From Thermococci archaeon (lineage in GTDB: Archaea; Methanobacteriota_B; Thermococci; Thermococcales; Thermococcaceae): a stretch of 11,469 nt of DNA. The notes beneath the pieces are model-generated. The model was given only the letters and a program-made list of their open reading frames with translations. It was not told the DNA's origin and did no database searches. The position numbers were made by a program, and so were the translations under genes. Of the stretch, positions 1 to 7,668 are shown piece after piece. The stretch is taken from contig QMUE01000021.1 of NCBI GenBank assembly GCA_003663535.1, positions 1 to 11,469 of the forward strand. Reading direction: 5' to 3'. Position 1 is the stretch's first letter; the number at the start of each line of letters is the position of its first letter.

Positions 1-117
1 GTGTTCCACACCAAAGATCGCTGCTGCCCTGCCAATTTGTCCAACTTTATACGTCTTGATTTTTGGATCCGATGTCTCTTCGAGGAGTGAATCTGGAATA
101 AAGATATGCCATGCCAT
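1..117 (-). CDS. Putative SPOUT-class RNA methyltransferase (DUF171/COG2106), N-terminal fragment
   Basis: The minus strand encodes 39 residues beginning MAWHIFIPDSLLEE and running off the left edge (...GRAAAIFGVEH). I recognise this as the N-terminus of the archaeal DUF171/COG2106 family, SPOUT-fold RNA methyltransferases that in Thermococcales usually sit beside the ribosomal protein L3 gene; that recognition is from memory. Two in-frame ATGs exist, at 126 and 117. I prefer 117 because GGAT lies about 7 nt upstream of it, whereas the ATG at 126 has the GG almost touching it. The gene points away from the hydrogenase cluster and appears to have its own promoter at about 175-183, so it is probably a separate transcription unit heading a translation-related operon outside the window. 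The catalytic knot domain is not visible, so activity cannot be judged. Confidence 0.75.
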   Translation of the reverse strand, partial: MAWHIFIPDSLLEETSDPKIKTYKVGQIGRAAAIFGVEH

Positions 118-170
118 CTCAGTCATCCTTTACATTTTTATATCTTTAAAGCTGTAGTGGGGTAAAAAGA

Positions 171-190
171 ATTTATTTAAAAGACTTTCG
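171..190 (-). promoter_or_regulatory. Predicted BRE/TATA promoter for the SPOUT methyltransferase gene
   Basis: Read on the minus strand this stretch is CGAAAGTCTTTTAAATAAAT. The TATA-like TTTTAAATA is at about 175-183, with a purine-rich CGAAAG in the BRE position just upstream. Initiation some 25 nt downstream would fall near 150, leaving a leader of about 30 nt before the ATG at 117. A second A/T-rich run at 134-141 is too close to the start to be preferred. Inferred from archaeal promoter rules only. Confidence 0.45.
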
Positions 191-221
191 AACCATTCCA
201 CCCTCCTACATCTCTAAAAGT

Positions 222-240
222 ATGAAAATTTTTTGCAAAA
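222..240 (-). terminator. Possible terminator after the hydrogenase maturation protease
   Basis: Directly after the TAG stop (241-243) the minus strand reads TTTTGCAAAAAATTTT. TTTTGCAAAA is a perfect 10-bp palindrome (231-240), followed by another T4 run. Archaeal RNA polymerase stops on short T-runs, so this could end the hydrogenase operon before the independent promoter at about 180. The palindrome has no loop, so a real RNA hairpin is unlikely and the T-runs are the main argument. Confidence 0.3.
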
Positions 241-687
241 CTATCCAACAAGAGATTCTACCATGTTAATAATATTAGGGATATTACCTTTAACTTCCTC
301 GCTAAGTTCCATCCCAAGGTCAATTTCTTTAGCAACAATACCAACGAAATGGATTTCGGCTTTTGCAAGCCTCTTGTCAATAAGTCTCAACAGTTTGAGC
401 CCATCAATTGCCCCCATGAAATGAGCACTTCGTATTTCAGCTCTAAGCTTTTCAAAAGCTTCATCTCCCTTTAAATGAACAACTTGGCCAGGTTTATACT
501 TTTCAGTCAATATTGCATCTATGATAATTATCTTTTCTTCACCATTATAATGCCGTTGAAGTCTGAAAATGTCGGTACCCACTTCAAGGACATTATACCC
601 TTTCTCAGCTAAAATCCTACCAACTTTTAATCCCACTCCATCATCTTTCATAAGTTCATTACCAAGCGCAAGGATTAAAGTGCTCAT
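241..687 (-). CDS. [NiFe]-hydrogenase maturation endopeptidase (HycI/HybD family, M52)
   Basis: A 148-residue protein of the family that removes the C-terminal tail of hydrogenase large subunits after Ni insertion, a cytosolic step. The N-terminus LILALGNELMKDDGVG matches the family signature LGNxLxxDDGxG. Candidate nickel-sensing ligands, by analogy with HybD Glu16/Asp62/His93, are Asp16 (DDG), Asp57 (IIIIDAI) and His89 (RSAHFMG), so all three key positions are kept. Length is typical of the family (about 150). I start at the ATG at 687, since GGTGGG ends about 4 nt upstream; an in-frame TTG at 699 lies inside that ribosome-binding region. It follows hydA by 52 nt on the same strand, so its likely substrate is the HydA tail, which is short (VVKL). 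That pairing is inferred from position. Other processing peptidases of this family exist in Thermococcales. Confidence 0.88.
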   Translation of the reverse strand: MSTLILALGNELMKDDGVGLKVGRILAEKGYNVLEVGTDIFRLQRHYNGEEKIIIIDAILTEKYKPGQVVHLKGDEAFEKLRAEIRSAHFMGAIDGLKLLRLIDKRLAKAEIHFVGIVAKEIDLGMELSEEVKGNIPNIINMVESLVG

Positions 688-739
688 TACTCCCACCAAA
701 TAAAAATTAGAGAAAGTGCTTAAAAAGTTTGGAGAAAAA

Positions 740-2026
740 TCAGAGCTTAACTACGTGTACTGAACATGAAATACACGGATCGTATGCTCTAACAGTCATC
801 TCTGTAAGTAGTTTAAGTGTTTCTGGGTCATCTTGCCAGTGTTTTTCTGCCATCATTCTAACGTGGCGCTCCATTATGGCTAGATTCATTGCAGTTGGGG
901 TAATTATATCCGCATAGTTTACCTTTCCATCTTTGACTTCAAGAGCATAAGCTACCAGTCCTCTCGGGGCTTCAGTTATGCTCACCCCAAAGCCATCCTT
1001 TATTTCTACTTCATCTCTTTCTTTTATCGGCCACTTTGCAAGGGTATCATCAATTATGTCTATAGCCCTCTCTATAAAGTAAACAAGCTCAAGTGCTTGA
1101 GCAAAGTTGTTGGCAAAGCAGTTGTCGTATCTTAAGAGATCTTTATACTGGTTGTAGAGTTCCTTCGCTTTTCCATAGAGAAGGTCAGCATTATTGACTA
1201 TTCTTGAGAGCGCACCAACCATAAAATGCTTCTCATTGTTGTAGAAGGAGTGCTTTGCAAAGCTATGGCCTACAACTTTTTCAACTATGTGCTTTTTGTA
1301 ATCTTCCACAGGGAATTCAAATCCGTCACTTACCTTGATATAGTCTCCGAATATGCCATAAACGCCGTTTCTTGGTTTAACTGCCATGTGAATCATTTCT
1401 TTGTCTTTAACTTCTTCATACTGCTCAAGTTTCGAGAATAACTCTACAGTGTACTCTGCCATAGGCAAGACTTCTTTAAGTTCCTTTTTAAGCTCCTCAA
1501 ACTGGCCCCTTGTTGGAAGTTTTCCAAACCCACCAAGTATGGCGTTTTCCTGATGAATGGCCCTCGATCCAAGGTAGTCCATTATCTTTGAACCAATGTT
1601 CTTGAGAGCCATTGCATACTCGATTTCTTTCTTGTATTTGTCCACCATTGCAAGTGGGTTTGAATAGCCAAGATAATCCGGGAGAACAAGTAGGTAAAGA
1701 TGTAAAACATGGCTCTCTATCATGTCTCCAATGTAAAGTAGGTCTCTTAGATCCTGAATTTCAGGTCTTGGAGTAAAGCCTATGGCCTTTTCAGCCGCTT
1801 CCAATGCCGTAAGCTTGTGAGCAGCTGAACAGAACGAACAAATCCTTGGGTAGACTGCCAAGGCTTCTTCAAGCTTCTTACCAAGAGTAATAGCTTCGAA
1901 AAATCTTGGCCCTTCTATTATGTTGAGCTTTACTTCTTTAATCCCCTCATCACTTGTTACTATTTCGATTCCACCTTTTCCCTCAACACGGGCTATGTGA
2001 TCAACAGTAATCGGGATGTACATCAT
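740..2026 (-). CDS. hydA: Sulfhydrogenase I alpha subunit, [NiFe]-hydrogenase large subunit
   Basis: A 428-residue catalytic subunit of the cytosolic NAD(P)H-linked hydrogenase (sulfhydrogenase), group 3b. Both Ni-Fe binding motifs are intact: RICSFC...H near the N-terminus (Cys63, Cys66, His70) and DPCISCSVH at the C-terminus (Cys418, Cys421, His424). Residues after His424 are only VVKL, the tail expected to be clipped by a maturation peptidase. Near-full identity of motifs such as [12 protein letters not shown] and the DPCxxC end to Pyrococcus HydA is from memory. The start ATG at 2026 overlaps the hydD TGA as ATGA and is preceded by a strong GGAGG about 4 nt away; a second ATG at 2023 is also possible. 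It is the last subunit gene of the operon, followed by the peptidase gene. It would oxidise H2 or evolve it from electrons coming via HydD. Confidence 0.96.
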   Translation of the reverse strand: MMYIPITVDHIARVEGKGGIEIVTSDEGIKEVKLNIIEGPRFFEAITLGKKLEEALAVYPRICSFCSAAHKLTALEAAEKAIGFTPRPEIQDLRDLLYIGDMIESHVLHLYLLVLPDYLGYSNPLAMVDKYKKEIEYAMALKNIGSKIMDYLGSRAIHQENAILGGFGKLPTRGQFEELKKELKEVLPMAEYTVELFSKLEQYEEVKDKEMIHMAVKPRNGVYGIFGDYIKVSDGFEFPVEDYKKHIVEKVVGHSFAKHSFYNNEKHFMVGALSRIVNNADLLYGKAKELYNQYKDLLRYDNCFANNFAQALELVYFIERAIDIIDDTLAKWPIKERDEVEIKDGFGVSITEAPRGLVAYALEVKDGKVNYADIITPTAMNLAIMERHVRMMAEKHWQDDPETLKLLTEMTVRAYDPCISCSVHVVKL

Positions 2027-2808
2027 TCTCCCTCCTCAAATATCTTGCTAACCATCTCTTCAAGCTTTGGATTATAGGCATTGAAGATTTTCATCCTTTC
2101 AAGTATTTCTTCTTTTGTAAGACCCTTCTTCTTGAACTCCAATGCAAGTGAGTCAAACCATGCAACATCCCTAACGGCTCCTCTGCATCCAATGCACGCT
2201 ATTCCATAGCTTGGACACCTTGCATCACAGCCGGCCGTAGTTATCGGTCCTAAACAGGGCTCTCCCTTTTCTATGAGGATGCAGGGGTTGCCTCTGAGCC
2301 TACACTCGACACACACTGGATAATCTATATCTTCTGGCCATGAACCAATGAGAAGTGTCCCCAATGCATAGAGGAAATCCTTCTTTTCCGGTGGACATCC
2401 ATAGAGTTTGTAATCGACTTTGATGTACTTCTCAACTGGTTCAGCCATTTTGGGTTCGAATTTAACGTGAGCATCCCCATAAACAGTCTTCCATAATTCA
2501 TTAAACTCTTTGTCTTTATCCCAGCTCTGTACACCACCATGAACAGCACATGAGCCAACTGCAATTACTATCCTCGCCTTCTCTCTGATCTTCTTTACCA
2601 GCTCTATTTCCTCTTGGGTAGATACACTACCCTCAATGAAAGCTATGTCAACTTCCCTGTCCTCATCACTATTCCTCTCCACCATGAACCAACACTCTAT
2701 CTCTGCCTTGTCTAAGAGGTGGAGTATCTCATCCATCATGGCCATTTGGAGCTGACAGCCATAACATGAAGTTAAAGCGTAAAACCCAACTCTAACTTTC
2801 TCGCTCAT
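2023..2808 (-). CDS. hydD: Sulfhydrogenase I delta subunit, [NiFe]-hydrogenase small subunit
   Basis: A 261-residue small subunit that carries electrons between the NiFe site and the rest of the complex. Twelve well-placed cysteines fit three [4Fe-4S] clusters. The proximal set is Cys15/Cys18 (TSCYGCQ), Cys87 (GSCAVHGG) and Cys138 (YGCPPEK). The medial and distal sets lie in the C-terminal region at Cys166, 169, 176, 185, 194, 198, 205 and 208 (CVEC...CIGC). There is no Tat signal, which agrees with a cytoplasmic enzyme. I start at the ATG at 2808 ([15 protein letters not shown]). GAGGTGG lies 5 nt upstream, and the in-frame GTG at 2817 would sit inside that site. It is separated from hydG by 10 nt and overlaps hydA by 4 nt, so the three are translationally coupled. 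Confidence 0.95.
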   Translation of the reverse strand: MSEKVRVGFYALTSCYGCQLQMAMMDEILHLLDKAEIECWFMVERNSDEDREVDIAFIEGSVSTQEEIELVKKIREKARIVIAVGSCAVHGGVQSWDKDKEFNELWKTVYGDAHVKFEPKMAEPVEKYIKVDYKLYGCPPEKKDFLYALGTLLIGSWPEDIDYPVCVECRLRGNPCILIEKGEPCLGPITTAGCDARCPSYGIACIGCRGAVRDVAWFDSLALEFKKKGLTKEEILERMKIFNAYNPKLEEMVSKIFEEGE

Positions 2809-2818
2809 TCTTCCCACC

Positions 2819-3715
2819 TCAGTCCAGCAGTCCAGGGGTTGATATTATATCAAAGTAACCAAATACTGGGCCATCTTTACATATATATTTCCACGAAGTG
2901 CTTGTTCCCACATTACAGTGTCCACACTTACCTATTCCACATTTCATTTTCCTCTCAAGTGTCACATAGATATTCTCTGGACGGTAACCATAGTTTATAA
3001 GTGACTCAAAAACTGCTTTGTACATTCTTGGAGGACCACACACAGCTACTGCACTGTTCTTTGGATTTGTATTGGCATCGACAATAAATTGCTGGGGTCT
3101 TCCTTTTAGTCCTGGCCAATCTGGATCTCTAGTAACACTCTGGATTATCTTGACATTTTCAGCTTCAGCAAGGTCTTTCATTGCCTCTAACTCTTTGTAA
3201 AACAGCAAGTCTTTTCCATATCTTGCAGTGTTTATGAATGTAATATTCCCATATTTCCACCTGTTATCCATTGCATAAAGGAAGACACTCCTAAGTGGAG
3301 CGGTACCAAGACCTGCTGCTATAAGGAGAAGATCCATTCCTTCCCACTCATCAACAGGGAAACCATTTCCATATGGGCCTCTAACCAGGACTGTGTCTCC
3401 AGGTTTGAGCTTATGGACCACTGTAGTAACTCTCCCAGCTTTTCTGATACACAGCTCAAAGAAGCCCCTTCTCATAGCGGATGAGCATATACTGATTGGA
3501 ACTTCCCCTACACCGGGAATTGTAAGTTGAACAAATTGACCTGGTTTGAAAGTCCACTTTTCAGCTAATTCTGGGTCTTCAAAACGGAATAGGAAGAGTT
3601 TCTCTGTCTCGGTTAATGTGTAAAGCTTAAGCACTTTTGCCTTATGAAGGGCGTAAGGGTTCTCTCTAGGCATCATAATTTCCTTAGGCATGGGGTCTCT
3701 TGGAGTGCTCATCAT
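2819..3715 (-). CDS. hydG: Sulfhydrogenase I gamma subunit, FAD/NAD(P)H-binding
   Basis: A 298-residue flavoprotein of the ferredoxin-reductase superfamily, close to PyrK and the sulfite reductase subunit AsrB. Residues about 20-115 form the FAD-binding barrel, with VPISICS at 72-78. Residues about 125-250 form the NAD(P)H domain, with [15 protein letters not shown] near 129-143 and [10 protein letters not shown] near 223-232. The C-terminal CGIGKCGHC...C (Cys259, 264, 267, 279) is the [2Fe-2S] motif of the PyrK type. It is the entry or exit point for NAD(P)H electrons in the heterotetramer. The ATG at 3715 overlaps the hydB TGA as ATGATG and has GGAGGTGA 3 nt upstream; the second ATG at 3712 is the alternative and changes the protein by one residue. 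I see no defects. Confidence 0.95.
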   Translation of the reverse strand: MMSTPRDPMPKEIMMPRENPYALHKAKVLKLYTLTETEKLFLFRFEDPELAEKWTFKPGQFVQLTIPGVGEVPISICSSAMRRGFFELCIRKAGRVTTVVHKLKPGDTVLVRGPYGNGFPVDEWEGMDLLLIAAGLGTAPLRSVFLYAMDNRWKYGNITFINTARYGKDLLFYKELEAMKDLAEAENVKIIQSVTRDPDWPGLKGRPQQFIVDANTNPKNSAVAVCGPPRMYKAVFESLINYGYRPENIYVTLERKMKCGIGKCGHCNVGTSTSWKYICKDGPVFGYFDIISTPGLLD

Positions 3716-4812
3716 TCTTCACCTCCCATAGAACTGCTATAGGCAAATCCTCTCTTCGGCATCTCCTCCGCAACTTCAGGTGGACATGAATCGTCTTTTA
3801 ATCCCAGAATAGTCCTCAAGTTTTCTACAAAGCTTATCTCCGCTGGACAGAAATAAGTACACCTTCCACATCCAACACAATAGCTTATGCCAAGCTTCTC
3901 GTTGTATGAGTTCTTACATAGATACCTGTTCATAAAACGAGATTTTTTCGTTGGTCTAAAGTTGTGATTTCCAGCTACAAGACCGTGACTTCTTAACTGA
4001 CAGGAATCCCATCTTCTAATCCTAGCACCTGTATCCCCATCAAGATTTGGGATGTCTTGAACCTCATAGCATCTACAGGTTGGACAGGTTAAATTACAGT
4101 TACCACAGGCCAAACAAAGTTCACTTTGTTCATCCCACATTGGGTGTTCCATTTCCATCTCGAGTAAGTAGCGGAGATTACCCCAATCTTCATGGTACTT
4201 GAACATTTGGTTTTTTTTATTTTCAAATTCTCTAAACTCACATACATCTTGAGTTGTAACTTCCTCAAAGAGCTTGATGTTTTTATCCACTATTCTGTGT
4301 CCCGTTGGAGTACCTACTCTCACTAACCACCCATCAGGGAGCTCATGAAGGAACAAGTCAAAACCATTGTCTGCAAAATCAGTTTCTCTTAAGTTGCAGA
4401 AACAGTGTTCATCTGGAACACAGCTAATTCCTATTATTATGCCTTTCTCTCTCCTAACCTTGTAGTACTTGTCAGGAAGTTCATCAAGGTATATAGTGTC
4501 CATTATCTTGAGCCCAAAAATGTCACATGCATGAACTCCAAAAACAATGAATGGCTCCACGTTTTCAATGGCTTCATTGTACTCTGCTTTTGAAATGCTA
4601 AACTCGAATATCTTCTCCTTAGGCAGGAAGAAAAACTTCTTTGGTGGCATTATTGTCCTGTTGTACTTAAACTCGATTTTTCTTACGTCGTCTATTTCTC
4701 TGAAATCATAGAACTTTTCAGATATCTTCACTGGAGCATAAAGTACTCCCCACTCTTTTAAACGCTCGAGGAACTCATAAGTATTTTCTTTTGGCAACTT
4801 AACGTATCTCAA
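3712..4812 (-). CDS. hydB: Sulfhydrogenase I beta subunit, iron-sulfur (AsrA-like)
   Basis: A 366-residue electron-transfer subunit related to the anaerobic sulfite reductase subunit AsrA. Two ferredoxin-like [4Fe-4S] motifs stand in the C-terminal half: [16 protein letters not shown] (Cys233, 236, 239, 243, with extra Cys246 and Cys248) and [12 protein letters not shown] (Cys312, 315, 318, 322). The N-terminal part holds HACD and CVPDEHCFC, which may bind a further cluster. I choose the TTG at 4812, giving [14 protein letters not shown], because GGGGTGAT sits 4 nt upstream; an ATG at 4836 lies above that site. The length then matches the Pyrococcus HydB I remember (about 367). It is the first gene of the operon, with a TATA-like box and a SurR-type site upstream. 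Confidence 0.94.
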   Translation of the reverse strand: MRYVKLPKENTYEFLERLKEWGVLYAPVKISEKFYDFREIDDVRKIEFKYNRTIMPPKKFFFLPKEKIFEFSISKAEYNEAIENVEPFIVFGVHACDIFGLKIMDTIYLDELPDKYYKVRREKGIIIGISCVPDEHCFCNLRETDFADNGFDLFLHELPDGWLVRVGTPTGHRIVDKNIKLFEEVTTQDVCEFREFENKKNQMFKYHEDWGNLRYLLEMEMEHPMWDEQSELCLACGNCNLTCPTCRCYEVQDIPNLDGDTGARIRRWDSCQLRSHGLVAGNHNFRPTKKSRFMNRYLCKNSYNEKLGISYCVGCGRCTYFCPAEISFVENLRTILGLKDDSCPPEVAEEMPKRGFAYSSSMGGEE

Positions 4813-4824
4813 CTCTATCACCCC
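4810..4824 (-). promoter_or_regulatory. Ribosome-binding site that fixes the hydB TTG start
   Basis: On the minus strand this reads GGGGTGATAGAGTTG. GGTGAT complements the archaeal 16S rRNA 3' end and lies 4 nt before TTG. This favours the TTG at 4812 over the in-frame ATG at 4836, which has no comparable site. Confidence 0.7.
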
Positions 4825-4883
4825 ATTAATGTACACAAATACTCTTAATGAACACTTTTATTCATCTTCATTGAAGGGTTGTT

Positions 4884-4903
4884 TTATGTATAAAAAAGCA
4901 TTT
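4884..4903 (-). promoter_or_regulatory. hydB: Predicted TATA box and BRE of the hydBGDA operon
   Basis: The minus strand reads GAAATGC (BRE position, about 4897-4903) followed by TTTTTTATACATAA (about 4884-4896). Initiation about 25 nt downstream would fall near 4863, giving a leader of about 50 nt that includes the GGGGTGAT ribosome-binding site. This is the best TATA-like element in the region. Inferred without transcript data. Confidence 0.5.
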
Positions 4904-4915
4904 CTAAACCCTTAG

Positions 4916-4932
4916 CTTTTTAACCAAAGGTT
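4916..4932. promoter_or_regulatory. Putative SurR-binding site upstream of the hydrogenase promoter
   Basis: The plus strand reads CTTTTTAACCAAAGGTT. This fits the extended SurR motif GTTn3AACn5GTT at every fixed position except the first base (C for G). AACCAAAGGTT within it is an inverted repeat with 4-bp arms. SurR is the redox-sensing regulator that activates hydrogenase genes in Pyrococcus when sulfur is absent. The site lies about 20 nt upstream of the TATA-like box, a place suited to activation. SurR itself is not in the window. Confidence 0.5.
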
Positions 4933-5073
4933 TAATATGGTAAATTCACTCCCAAAAACTACTTCATTCAATCTCTAGGCACCAAAAGCTTACACCAATG
5001 TCTAAACAAATCACGTTAATGTAAAAATTTGTTCTTAAACGTCCACACACCACAAAAATACAAGGGATATTTG

Positions 5074-6171
5074 CTATTTCCTCTCAAACATGAAAATTAA
5101 CAAACTCACTAAATACATCCCGGAAATCGAATAAAACGCCATTTCATAACCCACTCTATCTATCAAGAACCCTATAAAATACGGACCAATAGTGGCTCCA
5201 AAAAAGCCCATCATATTGACAAATCCCATAACAGTACCAAGGTTCTCTGGAGTTGCGTGTTCACTTGTGTACGCGGTGACTATTGGGCCAACCGAATAGA
5301 AAAACAACCCCAAAGGAAGCACTAAGATAGGATACGTAGTTTTTACCAAAAGAAACGAGAGGAACATGTTGAAAAATAAGGCAGAAAATAGACTACCCTT
5401 TCCAACTCTGTCATAAATAGTTCCACCTGCAATAGATCCAAAAATGCCCACTATTGAAAGGAGAGAAAAGTAAAAAGAGGCCTCTTCTATACTTCTACCC
5501 CTATCTACAAAGAAATCCGGTAGAAATGTTAACATCCCAAAAAACGCAGCAAGCACTATAAAGTTCATGAGACTTAATCCAAACACATTTTTTGGTATTG
5601 CAAAATTTACTCTTTCAACTTGTCTCACTTCACCTTTAACTCCATGAATTAATGCAATCCCAATCAAAGCACTCACTAATGAAATGATTACAAAAGAATA
5701 TCTCCACTCCAAAGCAAGAGCTATAGGAACAACAATTGCTGGGGCAATAGCACTGCCTACTGGGGGGCCAATCATGAAAACTCCTAATGCTGAGCCCTTT
5801 TTCTCTTTATAAACTTCACTTATCAAAGCTGTGGATGGTGCATAATAAAGGCCAGCAAAAACACCATAAAGTGCTCTAACACTTATTAAGTGCCAATATT
5901 GTTTTGCAAAAATCATTAAAGAGCTAGCCAACGAATAACCAAGAATACTAATCACCACAAGTCTTTTTCTTCCAATCTTATCTCCAAAATACCCTGCTGG
6001 GACTTGAGTCAATGCATAGGGAAGCAAGAGAGAAGTCATCAATAACCCTGCTTGAGCGTTTGTTATACCAAGCTCATTTTTAATGATTGGAATAAGAGGA
6101 GGAATAGCCATTCTATGCACGTAGTTGAATATCCACCCAAGAGAGAGCAATAAGAGGAGTTTCCTACGCAT
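5074..6171 (-). CDS. Major facilitator superfamily transporter
   Basis: A 365-residue integral membrane protein with about 12 hydrophobic segments. The loop 2-3 signature GYFGDKIGRKR (about residues 60-70) is a clear MFS motif A, and a weaker copy, GGTIYDRVGKG, occurs at the loop 8-9 position, as expected for two homologous halves. No residue identifies the cargo; sequence alone allows sugar, organic anion or drug transport. Two arginines (MRRK) precede the first helix, consistent with a cytoplasmic N-terminus. The ATG at 6171 has no Shine-Dalgarno site just upstream, and a TATA-like TTTTTTAAAC about 27 nt away suggests a leaderless message. It diverges from rio2 and is separated from hydB by 261 nt, so a functional link to the hydrogenase is not supported. 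Confidence 0.88.
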   Translation of the reverse strand: MRRKLLLLLSLGWIFNYVHRMAIPPLIPIIKNELGITNAQAGLLMTSLLLPYALTQVPAGYFGDKIGRKRLVVISILGYSLASSLMIFAKQYWHLISVRALYGVFAGLYYAPSTALISEVYKEKKGSALGVFMIGPPVGSAIAPAIVVPIALALEWRYSFVIISLVSALIGIALIHGVKGEVRQVERVNFAIPKNVFGLSLMNFIVLAAFFGMLTFLPDFFVDRGRSIEEASFYFSLLSIVGIFGSIAGGTIYDRVGKGSLFSALFFNMFLSFLLVKTTYPILVLPLGLFFYSVGPIVTAYTSEHATPENLGTVMGFVNMMGFFGATIGPYFIGFLIDRVGYEMAFYSISGMYLVSLLIFMFERK

Positions 6172-6250
6172 ATCTTAAATGAAAAATTAAGCGTTTAAAA
6201 AATTATCGAAGAGTTAACTATAAAAAGAAAAAATGAAAAATCGAATTACC
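6172..6250. promoter_or_regulatory. Compact divergent promoter region for the MFS gene and rio2
   Basis: These 79 nt hold start signals for both genes. On the minus strand TTTTTTAAAC (about 6194-6204) centres about 27 nt before the MFS ATG at 6171. On the plus strand CTATAAAAAG (about 6219-6228) centres about 28 nt before the ATG at 6251. Neither ATG has a Shine-Dalgarno site. That geometry fits two leaderless transcripts. The alternative plus-strand TATA (TTTAAAAAA, 6194-6202) would start near 6222 and fit the upstream ATG at 6233. Confidence 0.45.
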
Positions 6251-7174
6251 ATGGTCAGTAAACTTTTGGCTCTAGAAATTTATCCAAATCTAAAAGACCT
6301 TGACTTTAGGATACTGAGAGGGGTAGAGCTAAATATGCGTCATTATGAATGGGTGCCCTTAGAAACTATTGCAAAATTTGCAAGAGTAGATATCGAAACT
6401 GCTTCTCATCGCCTTGGAAAACTCGATAATTGGGGCCTTGTGAGAAGGAGAAGTGACATAGGATACATAGGGTACCAACTCACAATACATGGGTACGATG
6501 CTTTAGCTATAAGAACATTTGCTCAAAAAGGTATTATCAACGCAATAAGTCAGACTCAAATAGGGGTAGGAAAAGAGGCTGATGTGTATATCGGAATAAC
6601 ACCAAATGAAGAGAGAGTAGCGGTTAAATTTAATCGAGTTGGTAGAACCAGTTTTACAAGAATAAAACTATACCGACCAAATCTTATAGATAAACGACAT
6701 ATCTCATGGCTATATGTCTCCCGGCTTGTTGCCCAACGAGAGTACGAAGCATTGCAACTTCTAAGTCCAATAGCCAAGGTTCCAAAACCAATCGCATGGA
6801 ACAGACACACAATCGTTATGGAGTTTATAGATGGCGTTGAGTTAATAGAATTGACAAATACAGATTTAACAAAAGAAGAAGCTCTTGAGGTGCTTAACAA
6901 AGTTTTAGAGGAATATAAGAAGATAGTGGAATTTGGGATAATTCATTCTGACATGAGTCTCTATAACATAGTCCTTAAAGGTAATGGAGACATATTAATA
7001 ATTGATTGGCCTCAATACCTTACAAGTGCATTCCCCGATGCTAGATACTATCTTGAAAGAGATCTCCAAGTACTCTTAAATTCATTCAAGAAAAAATGGG
7101 GAGTGCAAGTAGAACGGAGCAAAATCTGGAAGGACTTTGAATTGAGTCTTCAAAAAAGCCTTAAAAAGGAGTAA
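6251..7174 (+). CDS. rio2: RIO-type serine/threonine protein kinase Rio2
   Basis: A 307-residue Rio2 kinase/ATPase, which in archaea and eukaryotes acts in maturation of the small ribosomal subunit. Residues about 1-90 are the winged-helix domain specific to Rio2 (FRILRGVELNM...YEWVPLETIAKFA...GYQLTIHGYDALAI). The RIO kinase domain follows: nucleotide loop IGVGKEADVY (104-113), catalytic Lys126 in VAVKFNRVG, hinge-like VMEFIDGVEL (189-198), catalytic Asp234 in IIHSDMSLYNI and metal-binding Asp252 in IIDWPQ. All key residues are present. I start at the ATG at 6251 (MVSKLLAL), which matches the archaeal Rio2 N-terminus I remember and has a well-placed TATA box. The ATG at 6233 would add MKNRIT. 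The next gene follows 5 nt after the stop. Confidence 0.93.
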   Translation: MVSKLLALEIYPNLKDLDFRILRGVELNMRHYEWVPLETIAKFARVDIETASHRLGKLDNWGLVRRRSDIGYIGYQLTIHGYDALAIRTFAQKGIINAISQTQIGVGKEADVYIGITPNEERVAVKFNRVGRTSFTRIKLYRPNLIDKRHISWLYVSRLVAQREYEALQLLSPIAKVPKPIAWNRHTIVMEFIDGVELIELTNTDLTKEEALEVLNKVLEEYKKIVEFGIIHSDMSLYNIVLKGNGDILIIDWPQYLTSAFPDARYYLERDLQVLLNSFKKKWGVQVERSKIWKDFELSLQKSLKKE

Positions 7175-7179
7175 TAACC

Positions 7180-7668
7180 ATGGAAAAAGAAGAACTTGCA
7201 ATAAATATTTTCAAAGAAGCTCAGAAAGCCCTAAAGGACAAAAAGTTAGATGTAGCAAAGGAAAAATTTGAAAATATTATAAGATTGACAGAGGATTCCC
7301 ACCTATGGCTGTATTTTGAAGCCTGCTTCGGTTTAGTGGAGGTCTATATAGAAAAAGAAGACTACAAAAGCGCAATGAATAGTTCATTTAAAGCTCTTTT
7401 ACATGCTCCAAATCAGGGGATGTACCTTCTAGGAGTGGAAAGAGTGAGAAGTGTTCTTGCAATAATAAAGAAAAGTGGAAGATTAAGCGATCTCACTGAC
7501 AGTTTCCATAAGATAAAGGAAAAAGAGGACAAAAATGAGGAGTTATATTATTTTTCAAAAGCCTTAAATGCCCTAGCAAGAGAAAACTACAAAGAAGTCT
7601 ACCCAATAGCAGATAAGTTAAAAACAAATGAACTTAAAAACATCTTATATTCACTCTTAAAATCTTAA
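7180..7668 (+). CDS. Uncharacterised small helical protein, TPR-like, downstream of rio2
   Basis: A 162-residue soluble protein that I cannot assign to a named family. It looks wholly alpha-helical, with a repeat-like pattern suggestive of TPR helices: KEAQKALKDKKLDVAKEKFENII (about 12-34), YFEACFGLVEVYIEKEDYKSAMNSSFKALLHAP (about 46-78) and YFSKALNALARENYKEVYPIADKL (about 123-146). It is Lys/Glu rich and has no signal peptide or membrane segment. AAGGAG at 7166-7171, 8 nt upstream, supports the ATG at 7180. It lies 5 nt behind rio2 and is very likely co-transcribed, so a scaffold or adaptor role connected with Rio2 or ribosome assembly is possible but only inferred from position. Its TAA overlaps the opposing stop of the radical SAM gene. 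Confidence 0.8.
   Translation: MEKEELAINIFKEAQKALKDKKLDVAKEKFENIIRLTEDSHLWLYFEACFGLVEVYIEKEDYKSAMNSSFKALLHAPNQGMYLLGVERVRSVLAIIKKSGRLSDLTDSFHKIKEKEDKNEELYYFSKALNALARENYKEVYPIADKLKTNELKNILYSLLKS

Larger units (their letters stand above)
4813..5073. other. Intergenic region: hydB promoter and end of the MFS gene
   Basis: This 261-nt AT-rich stretch lies between the hydB start and the stop of the MFS gene, both on the minus strand. I see no coding potential. It holds the hydB ribosome-binding site, a TATA-like box at about 4884-4896, an 11-bp inverted repeat at 4866-4876 and a SurR-type sequence at 4916-4932. Near the MFS end, minus-strand T5 runs at about 5055-5060 and 5024-5030 could terminate that gene. 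I looked for C/D-box motifs and found no convincing pair. Confidence 0.6.

Noticed and set aside
4850..4872. Possible C/D-box small RNA (AAGATGA-like C box on the minus strand)
   Set aside because: There is no matching D box (CTGA) at a workable distance, and the region fits a promoter leader better.
5020..5041. Second SurR-like sequence (GTTCTTAAAC)
   Set aside because: The spacing is wrong for GTTn3AAC, it lacks the extension, and it lies over 100 nt from the TATA-like box, next to the MFS stop.
6556..6900. Minus-strand 114-codon open frame inside rio2
   Set aside because: It lies wholly antisense to conserved Rio2 kinase sequence, with no start signal or recognisable motif.
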